Source: an uncultured bacterium
Lineage (GTDB): Bacteria; Bacillota; Clostridia; Lachnospirales; Lachnospiraceae
Length of the DNA stretch: 16,665 bases
Direction: 5' to 3'
Assembly (NCBI GenBank): GCA_905214365.1
Contig: CAJMMH010000024.1
Location: forward strand, 1 to 16,665
Shown here piece by piece: positions 1 through 7,627 of this stretch. The notes below the pieces were generated by a model, which did no database searches, was not told the DNA's origin, and was given only the letters and a program-made list of their open reading frames with translations. Position 1 is the first letter of the stretch. Every line of letters begins with the position of its first letter. The translations under genes were made by a program, and so were the position numbers.

Positions 1-4
1 CTAC

Positions 5-81
5 GGCGGGAAATCAGCCGCAAGGCCAGGTACATAAGAGATTCCGAGAGTACATCTAGAATAAGGGGAGGAAATGGTATG
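5..81 (+). repeat. Leader repeat copy A (RBS and start codon of the AraC gene)
   Basis: This leader aligns with the leader of the pilin gene at 5887-5961. The best conserved part is AGATTNNGAGAGTACATCTA followed by GAATAAGGGG and GAAATGGTATG, so the shared block includes the Shine-Dalgarno purines and the ATG. A further 19-nt identity, AGAGATTCCGAGAGTACAT (37-55), recurs in reverse orientation at 11030-11048. It is seen directly in the sequence; its function is unknown. Confidence 0.7.
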
Positions 82-981
82 GCTGCACAGGTGTATCCGC
101 TTGATTGTTTGATTATGATTGATAATACGGTGATTCATATTCTTCAAGTTTCCCGTGGATTTATTGAGCAGGTTCCGTCGCACAGCCATGGTGCGGGCGA
201 TTATGAAATTCATTATCTGACGTCGGGGCGGGGATATGCAGTAGTTCGCGGACAGCGTTATGAGGTAAGTGGGGGAACGCTTTATGTGACGGGGCCATTT
301 GTCGAGCATGCGCAGTATTCGGCGGATCAGGAACCATTATTTGAGTACTGTATTAACCTGCAGGCAGAAGAAGGAACTTCCGGGAAAAAGGGAGCGCTTT
401 CTGTTGAATTTCTGGAGACCTTTGTGTGGTATGGGATGGACGGGCAGAATCTTTTGTCTCTTTTTCAGCAGATCTTTGGCGAACTGGAAGAAAAAAGGAC
501 GGGGTGGCAGTATCAGCTGCAGGCATTGTTTACCCAGTGCATAATTGCGATGATACGTAATTATATGGCTGCTGCGTCAGGGAAAACACCAGGGAAGGAA
601 GAGTCTTTTGGGGCGGCAAAGAGTGCGGTATCGGATAAAGCAATTTTAGCGGAACGTTATTTTTTATTTTCGTATGGGCATCTTTCATTGAACGAACTGG
701 CAGGTGTGCTTGGATTTTCCACCAGACAGACACAACGATTTCTTCAGGTACATTATGGAAAAACATTTCGACAGAAGAAAGAGGAAAGCAGAATGGAAGC
801 AGCAAAGCTGCTTCTTGCCGCCTCCGGAGAAAGTATTACATCTGTATCAGAAAAACTTGGATTTGCCTCGGTGGAATATTTTTCCGCGTCGTTCCGGAAA
901 TACTGCAGAGTTTCACCGAGAGCGTATCGGAAGGCAGCAGGAAGGGCTGATTATCCACAAAGTTATCCACAAAACAACTAA
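79..981 (+). CDS. AraC-family transcriptional regulator
   Basis: This 300-aa protein is a DNA-binding activator or repressor of the AraC/XylS family. The N-terminal half (about residues 25-80) looks like a cupin ligand-binding domain, with His35, His37 and Glu43 in the usual metal/ligand face and a Gly-rich turn after it. The C-terminal half (about 185-285) carries two helix-turn-helix units, near 202-222 and 251-274, ending in the family signature around F263..F272RKY..SP.AYRK. The length is typical. The ATG at 79 follows a strong AGGGGAGGA site. The last ten residues lie beyond the HTH domain and are encoded by two DnaA boxes. It lies directly upstream of the pilus operon on the same strand with no clear terminator between them. 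It could regulate that operon or a sugar-use gene left of the window; the sequence does not decide. Confidence 0.93.
   Translation: MAAQVYPLDCLIMIDNTVIHILQVSRGFIEQVPSHSHGAGDYEIHYLTSGRGYAVVRGQRYEVSGGTLYVTGPFVEHAQYSADQEPLFEYCINLQAEEGTSGKKGALSVEFLETFVWYGMDGQNLLSLFQQIFGELEEKRTGWQYQLQALFTQCIIAMIRNYMAAASGKTPGKEESFGAAKSAVSDKAILAERYFLFSYGHLSLNELAGVLGFSTRQTQRFLQVHYGKTFRQKKEESRMEAAKLLLAASGESITSVSEKLGFASVEYFSASFRKYCRVSPRAYRKAAGRADYPQSYPQNN
951..971 (+). promoter_or_regulatory. Two tandem perfect DnaA boxes
   Basis: TTATCCACA occurs at 951-959 and again at 963-971, in the same orientation and 12 bp apart. Both match the DnaA-box consensus TTATNCACA exactly. They fall in the final codons of the AraC gene, after the DNA-binding domain. 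An A-rich stretch follows (about 975-1056), and then the operon promoter starts at 1057. Binding by DnaA is inferred from the consensus only. Confidence 0.55.
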
Positions 982-1056
982 TTATTCATAAAAAATAGCA
1001 CAAAAAAAGAGAAAAAAGCAAGAAAAAGTGCAATTTGAGTTAAAAATAGAAAAAAC

Positions 1057-1084
1057 TTGACATTTTAGCAAGAACGGATATAAT
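1057..1084 (+). promoter_or_regulatory. Sigma-A promoter of the pilus operon
   Basis: A perfect -35 TTGACA (1057-1062) is separated by 16 bp from a perfect -10 TATAAT (1079-1084), so transcription should start near 1091. It is the only strong promoter seen upstream of the pilus genes, and it lies about 86 bp after the DnaA boxes. No binding motif for the adjacent AraC protein could be identified. Confidence 0.85.
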
Positions 1085-1090
1085 CATAGT

Positions 1091-1245
1091 ACAGCTTACG
1101 GAAAGTAATTATTTCCGGGCATTACGAGAGAGAAAAAGACACATCAGAACTACATCAGAAGAAACGGCATTCGCCGGAAAATTTCCACATTAAAAACGCA
1201 ATAATCAAAAAGAATGCGGCTGTTATGGCTGGAAAGGATTTAGTT
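1091..1245 (+). other. Structured 5' leader of the pilus operon
   Basis: The predicted leader is about 155 nt. It holds a hairpin at 1099-1117 (CGGAAA, 7-nt loop, TTTCCG), a direct repeat ACATCAGAA (1143-1151 and 1152-1160 region), a small hairpin CGGC-attc-GCCG at 1165-1176, and the palindrome GGAAAATTTCC at 1176-1186. It was compared by eye with the c-di-GMP (GEMM) riboswitch and does not match. No regulatory role is shown. Confidence 0.4.
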
Positions 1246-2244
1246 ATGAAAAAAATTCTGGCAGTTTTTGATGCGGATGAGGAATATGGAAAACGGCTGT
1301 CTGAGTATCTGAACCGGAAGGAATCGCTGCCGTTTTCTATGATTTGCTTTACCAGAGAGGATGCATTAGAAGCGTATGCGGCAGAGCATACGATTGATAT
1401 GCTGCTGATTCAGAAATCGTGTGAAACGGAACGGATCCGGGAATTGCCGATTCGGAAAACCGTATATCTGACGGAGCAGCACCAGCTTCCGGATGAGGTT
1501 GGAGACCGGTACGTGTATAAATTTCAGTCGTCAGATCATGTAATCCGGGAGCTGATGAGTTGCTATGAAACTATGGATATGCAGGTAATGGAAACCATTG
1601 CCGCGCTTCATCCGGTACAGATTGCGGGCGTGTACTCGCCGGTATCGCGTTGCCTGAAGACGTCGTTTGCACTGACACTTGCTCAGATCCTGGCAAAAAA
1701 CACGCAGGTTCTGTATTTGAATTTTGAAGAATTTTCAGGCTTGGAGCTTCTGCTTGACCGGAACTTTTCATCGGATCTTTCCGATGCGATATTTTATTGT
1801 GTGCAGGGGCAGCTGAAATCACAGATTGACAGTCTGACGGAAAACTGGCACAATGTGGATTTTCTGCCTCCGGTCCGCTATCCGGAGGATTTGTATGACG
1901 CGGATCCAAGAAATGTCAGTGCACTGGTACAGGAGCTGGCAAGAGTCTGCAGGTATGACGTTATTATTTTGGATTTGGGCGGCAGTGTGCGGCTTGGGCC
2001 GGAGCTGTTTCCTCTGTGCAGCCGGATTTATATGCCGGTGCAGAGCGATCCGGTTTCGCAGGGAAAGATCGAAGAATTTGAAACCTGGATAAAACTGAAA
2101 AATCAGACGGAAGTGTTGGGAAAGGTGGAAAAGCTGAAGCTTCCGTTTTACCGGTCATTTGGAAGTCAGGAGATGTATCTGGAACAAATGCTGTGGGGTG
2201 AGCTTGGCGATTTTGTGCGGACACTGGTGAAAGGAGAATGGTAA
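1246..2244 (+). CDS. TadZ/CpaE-like pilus assembly ATPase-family protein
   Basis: This 332-aa protein belongs to the TadZ/CpaE branch of the ParA/MinD superfamily, which positions Tad pilus machines at the membrane. Residues 1-110 look like an atypical receiver-like domain (KKILAVFDADEEYG start). The ATPase-like domain begins near 126. Its P-loop, GVYSPVSRCLKTS (128-140), keeps the Lys-Thr of Walker A but lacks the glycine-rich start and the ParA signature lysine. A Walker B-like strand YDVIILDLGG lies at 237-246. ATP hydrolysis may therefore be weak or absent. The ATG at 1246 is preferred over the in-frame ATG at 1225 because AAAGGA lies 8 nt upstream of it. It is the first gene of the pilus operon, 3 bp before the cpaF start. 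Confidence 0.85.
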   Translation: MKKILAVFDADEEYGKRLSEYLNRKESLPFSMICFTREDALEAYAAEHTIDMLLIQKSCETERIRELPIRKTVYLTEQHQLPDEVGDRYVYKFQSSDHVIRELMSCYETMDMQVMETIAALHPVQIAGVYSPVSRCLKTSFALTLAQILAKNTQVLYLNFEEFSGLELLLDRNFSSDLSDAIFYCVQGQLKSQIDSLTENWHNVDFLPPVRYPEDLYDADPRNVSALVQELARVCRYDVIILDLGGSVRLGPELFPLCSRIYMPVQSDPVSQGKIEEFETWIKLKNQTEVLGKVEKLKLPFYRSFGSQEMYLEQMLWGELGDFVRTLVKGEW

Positions 2245-2247
2245 GCC

Positions 2248-3459
2248 ATGCGTGATCTGGAATCTCTGCGCCGTATGGTTTCGGATGGTCTGGATCTGAC
2301 TGGGGAAATCAGTGACGATGAGCTGTACCGGAGAATTGATGAGCTTTTGATCCGCCTGGGTCGGGAGGAATATTTCCCATTATCAGAGCGGATGTACTGC
2401 AGGAGAGCTTTGTATGACTCCTTCCGCCGTCTGGATGTGCTCAGTGAGGCATTGGACGAGGTGGGGGTTACAGAAGTGATGGTGAATGGCGCGGATCATA
2501 TTTTCATTGAGAAGGACGGAAGGATTGTGCCGTTTCATAAGCATTTTACCTCAGAAGGCAAGTTGGAGGATGTTGTTCAGAAGATTGTAGCGGCGGTAAA
2601 CCGCCGTGTCAATGAGTCGAATCCGATGGTGGATGCCAGACTGGATGATGGTTCTCGCGTGAATATTGTGCTGCCGCCGATTGCGCTTGACGGCCCTGTG
2701 ATTACCATTCGGCGTTTCTGTGAAAAGCCGCCGGATATGGAGCAGCTAATCGCGTGGGAAGCAGTAAGTGAAGAGGCAGTTTCTTTTTTGAAGCTGTTGG
2801 TAAAGGCAAAGTATAATATTTTTATTTCCGGAGGAACCGGTTCTGGAAAGACGACATTTCTTGGCGCGCTTGCCGGGTTTATTGCACCGGATGAGCGTGT
2901 GATTACGATTGAGGATAGCGCGGAGCTTCGTTTGGTTCAGGTAAAAAATCTGGTACGTCTGGAGGCAAGGGCGGCCAGTCAGGAAGGAACCGGGGAAGTC
3001 TCAATCCGGGATCTGATCCGCAACAGTCTTCGGATGCGGCCGGACCGCATTATCGTAGGGGAGATTAGAGGGAAGGAGGCATTGGAAATGCTGCAGGCGA
3101 TGGATACCGGCCATAATGGATCTATGTCCACTGGTCATGCGAACAGTCCGGAAGATATGCTGTCCAGAATCGAGACAATGGTTCTGATGGGGATGGATCT
3201 GCCGTTAGCGGCGATTCGCGGACAGATCGCTTCAGCGCTTGATATTATGATTCATCTGGGGCGGCTTCGTGACCGGAGCAGAAAGGTATTGTCCATCAGT
3301 GAGGTATCCGGGATTTATGAAGGGCAGGTGAAGCTGAAGCGTCTGTATGAATTTCAGGAAACAAGAGAAACGGACGGGAAGATTTGCGGGAGACTGGTGC
3401 GCTGCGGAGAACTTGAACACACGGGAAAACTCGCGGAGGCGGGGCTGTTACCGGCTTAA
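2248..3459 (+). CDS. cpaF: CpaF/TadA-family pilus assembly ATPase
   Basis: This 403-aa cytoplasmic secretion ATPase of the type II/IV GspE superfamily, CpaF/TadA branch, hydrolyses ATP to drive pilus subunit assembly. An N-terminal domain (about 1-175) precedes the RecA-like core. Visible motifs are Walker A GGTGSGKTT (195-203, Lys201), the Asp box IEDSAELRL (221-229), the Walker B region RIIVGEIRG with Glu272, and the His box GHNGSMSTGHAN (288-299). All key residues are present and the length is usual. It starts 3 bp after the tadZ-like stop with a GGAG site about 11 nt upstream, and its 3' end probably overlaps the next gene. Confidence 0.96.
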   Translation: MRDLESLRRMVSDGLDLTGEISDDELYRRIDELLIRLGREEYFPLSERMYCRRALYDSFRRLDVLSEALDEVGVTEVMVNGADHIFIEKDGRIVPFHKHFTSEGKLEDVVQKIVAAVNRRVNESNPMVDARLDDGSRVNIVLPPIALDGPVITIRRFCEKPPDMEQLIAWEAVSEEAVSFLKLLVKAKYNIFISGGTGSGKTTFLGALAGFIAPDERVITIEDSAELRLVQVKNLVRLEARAASQEGTGEVSIRDLIRNSLRMRPDRIIVGEIRGKEALEMLQAMDTGHNGSMSTGHANSPEDMLSRIETMVLMGMDLPLAAIRGQIASALDIMIHLGRLRDRSRKVLSISEVSGIYEGQVKLKRLYEFQETRETDGKICGRLVRCGELEHTGKLAEAGLLPA

Positions 3460-4192
3460 TGACAGACTGACCGGGAAGGAAACCACGCGTGCGGCAGCAG
3501 AGTCGGCCGGATTGTGCCTGGGGGTATCAATGTTATTTTATGATAGTATTGTTCCGGGTGTGCTGTTATTTCCGGCAGTACTCTGGGGATATCGGAAGCG
3601 AAGAAAAAAACAGGTGTACCGGAAACGTCTGAGAAATCTCAGGAAGGATTTGCTGGAACTGGTTACGATGCTGACGTCGTTTTTGTTGGCGGGTTATTCA
3701 GCAGAGCAGGGAATGGAACGGGTACATCAGGAACTGGTGAAGATGAGAGGGTGGGAAACAGATCTTTCCGGAATGCTTGCGTCTATGCTGAGAGAAATCC
3801 GTCTGGGAGAGAATGCGCAGACTGTATGGATGAATGTGTCAAGGGAAACGCAGGTAGAGGAATTGCGGGATCTGGGGCAGATTTTTGCGCTGTCCGGAAG
3901 GAGCGGGGCTTCGCTGCCGGGAATTCTGAAGCGGACATCCTCCCAGTTGATCCAGAAGCTGCAGACAGAAGAGCAGATTTCAGTTCAGGCGGCAGGAAAG
4001 CAGATGGAACAGCGGATTATGAACTGGATGCCGGCAGGGATTCTTGCTTATGTGCGTCTGACATCGGGTGATATGATGCAGGTCATGTACACAACGGCAG
4101 TAGGACGGATTATAATGACAGTCTGTCTGGCCATTTATGTCGGCGCGTTCTGCCTGGCAGAGAAGATGATGGGTGAGTTAGAGCGTGTTTGA
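3413..4192 (+). CDS. TadB-like pilus platform protein (T2SSF family)
   Basis: This is an inner-membrane platform protein of the type II secretion F (T2SSF) family, the usual TadB partner of CpaF. An N-terminal membrane pair (around LCLGVSMLFY and VPGVLLFPAVLW) is followed by a cytoplasmic helical T2SSF region (LLELVTMLTSFLLAGYSAEQ through the LRDLGQIFALSGRSG helix) and a C-terminal membrane pair. The start is uncertain. TTG 3413 (259 aa, GGAG just upstream, 47-bp overlap with cpaF) is chosen; ATG 3347 would overlap by 113 bp, while TTG 3512 and ATG 3530 would clip the N-terminus. The last codons, through the TGA, lie inside a MITE-like element, so insertion set the C-terminus. Confidence 0.88.
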   Translation: MNTRENSRRRGCYRLNDRLTGKETTRAAAESAGLCLGVSMLFYDSIVPGVLLFPAVLWGYRKRRKKQVYRKRLRNLRKDLLELVTMLTSFLLAGYSAEQGMERVHQELVKMRGWETDLSGMLASMLREIRLGENAQTVWMNVSRETQVEELRDLGQIFALSGRSGASLPGILKRTSSQLIQKLQTEEQISVQAAGKQMEQRIMNWMPAGILAYVRLTSGDMMQVMYTTAVGRIIMTVCLAIYVGAFCLAEKMMGELERV

Positions 4193-4330
4193 AAAAGGCG
4201 TTCTGCAAGATATGTGTCACAATTTGCGAGAGATTTTGCCCGGATGAGGAGGAAGCCGCAGTGGGTTGTGCCAATCGAATTCGGGTGAAAGATACGCAAA
4301 TTGGGATGTGCAGATTTCGGGGATGATTTT
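4179..4330 (+). mobile_element. MITE-like element, copy 1
   Basis: This ~150-bp element has imperfect terminal inverted repeats and no transposase gene. Its left end (TAGAGCGTGTTTGAAAAAGG) resembles the complement of its own right end over about 45 bp, sharing blocks such as CAATTTGCG. The same sequence occurs in reverse orientation at 9045-9199, and a fragment at 13917-13964. The outermost ~13 bp of the right end are missing or diverged here. It sits between the TadB- and TadC-like genes and supplies the TadB stop codon. No clear target-site duplication was seen. Confidence 0.7.
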
Positions 4331-4369
4331 AGCGGAGAATGTGGATGAAACGAAAAGGAAGTGAGAAGG

Positions 4370-5827
4370 ATGTGGATAAGTCTGATCAGTGCCGTGTGCC
4401 TGGTTCTGCTGACAGCGGGCCCGTTTCTTCTGCAGGGATATGACAGAGAGACGATGGAGGATGACGCGGCGAAACAGAAGAGATTCCGTTTTTTGTATCC
4501 GTTTGGACTCTGGCTTCAGGATTGTCTGGAACGGATTACAGGGAATGAGGACAGCACGGAAACGGAATGGGCGCAGGCTCTGTACGTCAGGGAGCAGCCT
4601 GCTGTCCGGCTTCGTCTGCGGCGTGCAGGGCGTATGCTTCGCATATGGGGGTGTGCGGAAGCCGCATGCCTGATTTGCCTGCTGTTTTCTGCTTCAGCAG
4701 CGGGGAAGAAGGCGCAGGAAACAGATGCGCTGGAACGGCCATCATTTGGCGAAACAGAGTCGTATGAACTGCTGGTAGACGGGCTGACCGAGGAATCGCT
4801 TGCTGTTACGGTTGCGGTTGCCGGAAGAGAGCCGGAGGAAGAACAGATGAAGGCTGTGTTTGACCGGACGCTGGAGACGGTAATTCAGGAATCGCTGGGC
4901 AGGAATGCATCGCAGGAAGAAGTGCGGACGGATTTGGCTTTGGTGTCGGTTACAGACTACGGAATCCGCGTGCAGTGGCGCAGTCTGGACCCGGAGCAGA
5001 TCAGCAGTAATGGTGTAATTACAGCGGAATACATTCCGGAAAAAGGCGTGGCAGTTGGTATGATGATTACGCTGTCTTATGCGTCCTACAGTGAGAGTTA
5101 CGAAGTGCCATTCCGGCTTATGCCGCCTGTGCAGGATGAAGCCTGGTATCTGCAGAAATTTCAGGAGGCACTGAAGCAAAGCAATGAAAACAGCAAAACG
5201 GCGGCTTTTTGGAAACTGCCTGGATCGGTGGAAGGAAAAACGCTGAATTACAGGGAAAATCAACCAGAGCAGCCATGGATCCTTCCGTTGCTGCTGATTG
5301 CTATAGCGTGCCTGTCAGCAGTGTCCGATCGTCAGAATATGAAGCAGGAGTATGAAAAGCGGAGCCGGGAACTGGAGCGGGAATATCCGGCTTTTGTATT
5401 TCAGCTTGGAACCATGCTGGGATGCGGACTGACATTGGTTGATTCCTGGAATCGTATTTTGCAGCTTTATCAGGAAAAGAAGCAGAGGGAGCCGGAATGG
5501 AAGCAGGCATTGTATGAGGAGATGATAACGACCAGGCTGCAGCTCCAGGCGGGAAAGGGAGAAGCGCAGGTATATCGGGAGTTTGGACAGCGGTGCAAAT
5601 GTGCCGGGTACCGGCGGCTTGGAAGTTACCTGGAGCAGAATATAAGGCAGGGTTCAGCGGGGATCAGCCGGATGTTGGAGACAGAGATGGCACAGGCACT
5701 GGAGGAACGCAGAAACCAAGCACTGCGATTGGGGGAAGAGCTTAATACAAGGCTTCTTCTGCCGATGACTGCGATGCTTGGGGTTGTGCTGGCAGTATTG
5801 GTAGCGCCGGCTTTTCTGGCAATGTAG
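4370..5827 (+). CDS. TadC-like platform protein with Ig-like extracytoplasmic insertion
   Basis: This 485-aa membrane protein occupies the TadC position. It has membrane segments near 2-22 and 95-111, an extracytoplasmic region about 112-300, a third segment near 303-318, a cytoplasmic T2SSF-like helical domain (about 330-455), and a C-terminal segment 462-484. Within the outer region, residues about 185-250 (from VTDYGIRVQWRSLDPEQIS) look like an atrophied bacterial Ig-like domain, with the W-S-x-x-P-x-x-I-S-x-x-G pattern followed by beta strands. Classical TadC is much shorter and lacks this region. ATG 4370 is chosen for its AAAAGGA site about 10 nt upstream; GTG 4361 is an alternative. 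It follows MITE copy 1. The platform role is inferred from domain and position. Confidence 0.8.
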   Translation: MWISLISAVCLVLLTAGPFLLQGYDRETMEDDAAKQKRFRFLYPFGLWLQDCLERITGNEDSTETEWAQALYVREQPAVRLRLRRAGRMLRIWGCAEAACLICLLFSASAAGKKAQETDALERPSFGETESYELLVDGLTEESLAVTVAVAGREPEEEQMKAVFDRTLETVIQESLGRNASQEEVRTDLALVSVTDYGIRVQWRSLDPEQISSNGVITAEYIPEKGVAVGMMITLSYASYSESYEVPFRLMPPVQDEAWYLQKFQEALKQSNENSKTAAFWKLPGSVEGKTLNYRENQPEQPWILPLLLIAIACLSAVSDRQNMKQEYEKRSRELEREYPAFVFQLGTMLGCGLTLVDSWNRILQLYQEKKQREPEWKQALYEEMITTRLQLQAGKGEAQVYREFGQRCKCAGYRRLGSYLEQNIRQGSAGISRMLETEMAQALEERRNQALRLGEELNTRLLLPMTAMLGVVLAVLVAPAFLAM

Positions 5828-5886
5828 GATTTCGGATTCCCGCTGCGTCAGAATAAACGGGAGTTTATAGTATGTTGAGCGCGGTT

Positions 5887-5961
5887 GGCGAAAATCGGCT
5901 GTAAAAGCAAGCGCAAAAAGATTGTGAGAGTACATCTATGGAATAAGGGGGAAATGGTATG
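5887..5961 (+). repeat. Leader repeat copy B (RBS and start codon of the pilin gene)
   Basis: This is the second copy of the leader found before the AraC gene at 5-81. AGATT, GAGAGTACATCTA, GAATAAGGGG and GAAATGGTATG are shared, with small indels (an extra TG after ATCTA here). The more distant part, around GGCGAAAATCGGCTG, also aligns with GGCGGGAAATCAGCCG of copy A. It provides the AAGGGGG ribosome binding site of the pilin. No clear promoter was recognised in 5828-5886; TATAGT at 5866-5871 has no matching -35. Confidence 0.7.
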
Positions 5962-6135
5962 TGGAATCGTCTGAAAACGCAGGTATTGGAATCGGAAGAG
6001 GGAGTTGGCACAATTGAAGTGATTCTGATTTTGGTCGTATTGATTGCATTGGTTGTTATTTTCCGGGAGCAGCTGATGTCGATGATTAATGATATTTTCG
6101 CGAATCTTAATTCATCTGTAAATGGTCTGTATTGA
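5959..6135 (+). CDS. Flp-type (type IVb) major pilin precursor
   Basis: This 58-aa prepilin is the likely main subunit of the Tad pilus fibre. A short charged leader ends in a cleavage motif, SEEG|VGTIE: cleavage after Gly15 puts the conserved Glu at position +5 of the mature protein, as in Flp pilins. A single hydrophobic helix follows (about residues 21-35, VILILVVLIALVVIF), then a short polar tail. The size fits the Flp1 family. The start has a strong AAGGGGG site inside the leader repeat. The stop overlaps the next ATG (TGATG at 6133-6137), indicating translational coupling. The A24 peptidase at 8614-9030 should process it. Confidence 0.93.
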   Translation: MWNRLKTQVLESEEGVGTIEVILILVVLIALVVIFREQLMSMINDIFANLNSSVNGLY

Positions 6136-7592
6136 TGAGACGGGGAAAAGCATCCGGAAGCATTACTGTCTTTATGAGTCTTTGCCTGTCGGTCTGTCTG
6201 CTGTTTATGGGAGCGCTTTTAGAATCGGCCCGTGCGATGCTTTTGCGGGATCAGCTGCAGCAGGGGACGGAAGCTGCGCTGGACAGCCTGTTTGCGCAGT
6301 ATGACGGAGATTTGTTTGATGAATTTGGCTTGCTTTTGATTAATTCAGAGGATATTCCGGAGTTTCAGAATATGGAAGAATTGCTTACGGATGAGCTTGG
6401 AAAGTATCTGGACCTCCGTTTGGAGTATCCGCTTCTCCCTGGAAATTTTTTGAGAGAGCAGCTGATTTCCGTGCAGATCACGGAACAGATGCCGGCAACG
6501 GGAATGCAGGGTGAAGTGTTTGGACGATGTGTGATGGATTATATGAAATACCGGCTTCCGGTTCAGATACTTGAGACGGTAAAGGAAGATCTGCTTCAGA
6601 TGGAAAAAGGAGAAGAGGAAGCAAAAGAAGCTGTTTTGACGACAGAGGAAGAGGAACAGGCGAAGGAAGAACTGGGTCAGACCGGGCAGAAGGAGGAATA
6701 CGAGAATGCAGTTCAGGACAGTGTGATCGGAGCAGCGGATCAGGTACGGAACGGGGGATTTATGTCTCTGGTTCTCCCGCCTGGCTATCCGGTATCGGAA
6801 AAGCACACCACAAAGAGCGGTTTTCCTTCAAACAGCAAGTCCGGGCTGACGGATAAGGGGCCGGGAAATCTGACAAAAAAGCTGGCAAATAACCTGATGC
6901 TTTGCGAGTATGCGCTTGAAGAATTTCATAATTTTACGCAGCATGGCGGAAATGAAACGCTGCAATATGAACTGGAGTATATGATTGGATGGAAATCCTC
7001 CGACGAAGAAAATTTGGAGGAATGCATCCGACAGCTACTTGTTCTGCGCGAACTGATGAATATATCTGTGATACGGAAAACACCTGAGCTTCTGGAACAG
7101 GCAGAGCTGTTTGCCGGAATATTAGTTGGATGGACAGGCATAGTGCCGCTGACAGCGTTGGTAAAATCGGCGGCGATTGCCGCATGGGCATACGGAGAAG
7201 CAATTGCGGATGTGCGCAGTCTTCTTGGCGGGGGCAGGGTGCCGTTAAAAAAGCGGATGGATCAGTGGTATCTGACATCATTTGCATTTCTTCCAGCCTG
7301 GTTTGCCGGAGCAATGACAGGGAGCGGAAATTGTCAGGAGGGAATGGATTACCAGGGATATTTGAGACTGTTGCTGCTAAAAACGCCGGAAACGCAGAAG
7401 TACTACGGCATGATGGATATGATTCAGTGTAGGATGGCAGAAATAAAGCCGCGCTTTTACATGAATGAGTGTGTTTATGCGGTACAGATACATACGGAAG
7501 CCGCTGCCGGATCGGTCTTCGGACAATATGGACGCGGAAGTATGCCAGGGAGGGGCTATATTCTGTGGGCGGATGCGGCGGAAATGTATTAA
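6135..7592 (+). CDS. DUF5702-family pilus-associated protein
   Basis: This 485-aa protein resembles the DUF5702 family, found in Clostridia Tad-like operons. It starts with a pseudopilin-like segment: GSITVF near residue 8 and a hydrophobic helix (about 12-30), then SARAMLLRDQLQQ. Unlike true TadE-type sites, position +5 after the glycine is Phe, not Glu, so cleavage by the peptidase is uncertain. An acidic, low-complexity stretch rich in E, K and Q lies near 155-195. The C-terminal half has the alternating helices seen in the family (around AAIAAWAYGEAIADVRSLL) and ends in a Gly-rich strand. The start overlaps the pilin stop and has no Shine-Dalgarno site. A minor pilin or fibre-initiating role is inference. 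Confidence 0.82.
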   Translation: MRRGKASGSITVFMSLCLSVCLLFMGALLESARAMLLRDQLQQGTEAALDSLFAQYDGDLFDEFGLLLINSEDIPEFQNMEELLTDELGKYLDLRLEYPLLPGNFLREQLISVQITEQMPATGMQGEVFGRCVMDYMKYRLPVQILETVKEDLLQMEKGEEEAKEAVLTTEEEEQAKEELGQTGQKEEYENAVQDSVIGAADQVRNGGFMSLVLPPGYPVSEKHTTKSGFPSNSKSGLTDKGPGNLTKKLANNLMLCEYALEEFHNFTQHGGNETLQYELEYMIGWKSSDEENLEECIRQLLVLRELMNISVIRKTPELLEQAELFAGILVGWTGIVPLTALVKSAAIAAWAYGEAIADVRSLLGGGRVPLKKRMDQWYLTSFAFLPAWFAGAMTGSGNCQEGMDYQGYLRLLLLKTPETQKYYGMMDMIQCRMAEIKPRFYMNECVYAVQIHTEAAAGSVFGQYGRGSMPGRGYILWADAAEMY

Positions 7593-7627
7593 TTTTGGCG
7601 GAGCGGGCAAGACGGGAGGTGTGACAG

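Noticed and set aside
951..1056. A replication origin at the DnaA boxes and A-rich tract
   Set aside because: Only two boxes and no dnaA, dnaN or other origin genes nearby; the A-rich DNA is explained by an upstream promoter element.
1091..1245. A c-di-GMP riboswitch in the pilus leader
   Set aside because: The conserved GEMM core and tetraloop receptor are not visible; only small hairpins are present.
4187..4324. A 45-codon reading frame (TTG start, KKAFCKICVTIC...) inside MITE copy 1, with a similar frame in copy 2
   Set aside because: It spans the element's terminal inverted sequence, has no Shine-Dalgarno site, and the copy 2 frame is broken by an earlier stop. It is better explained by shared element sequence.
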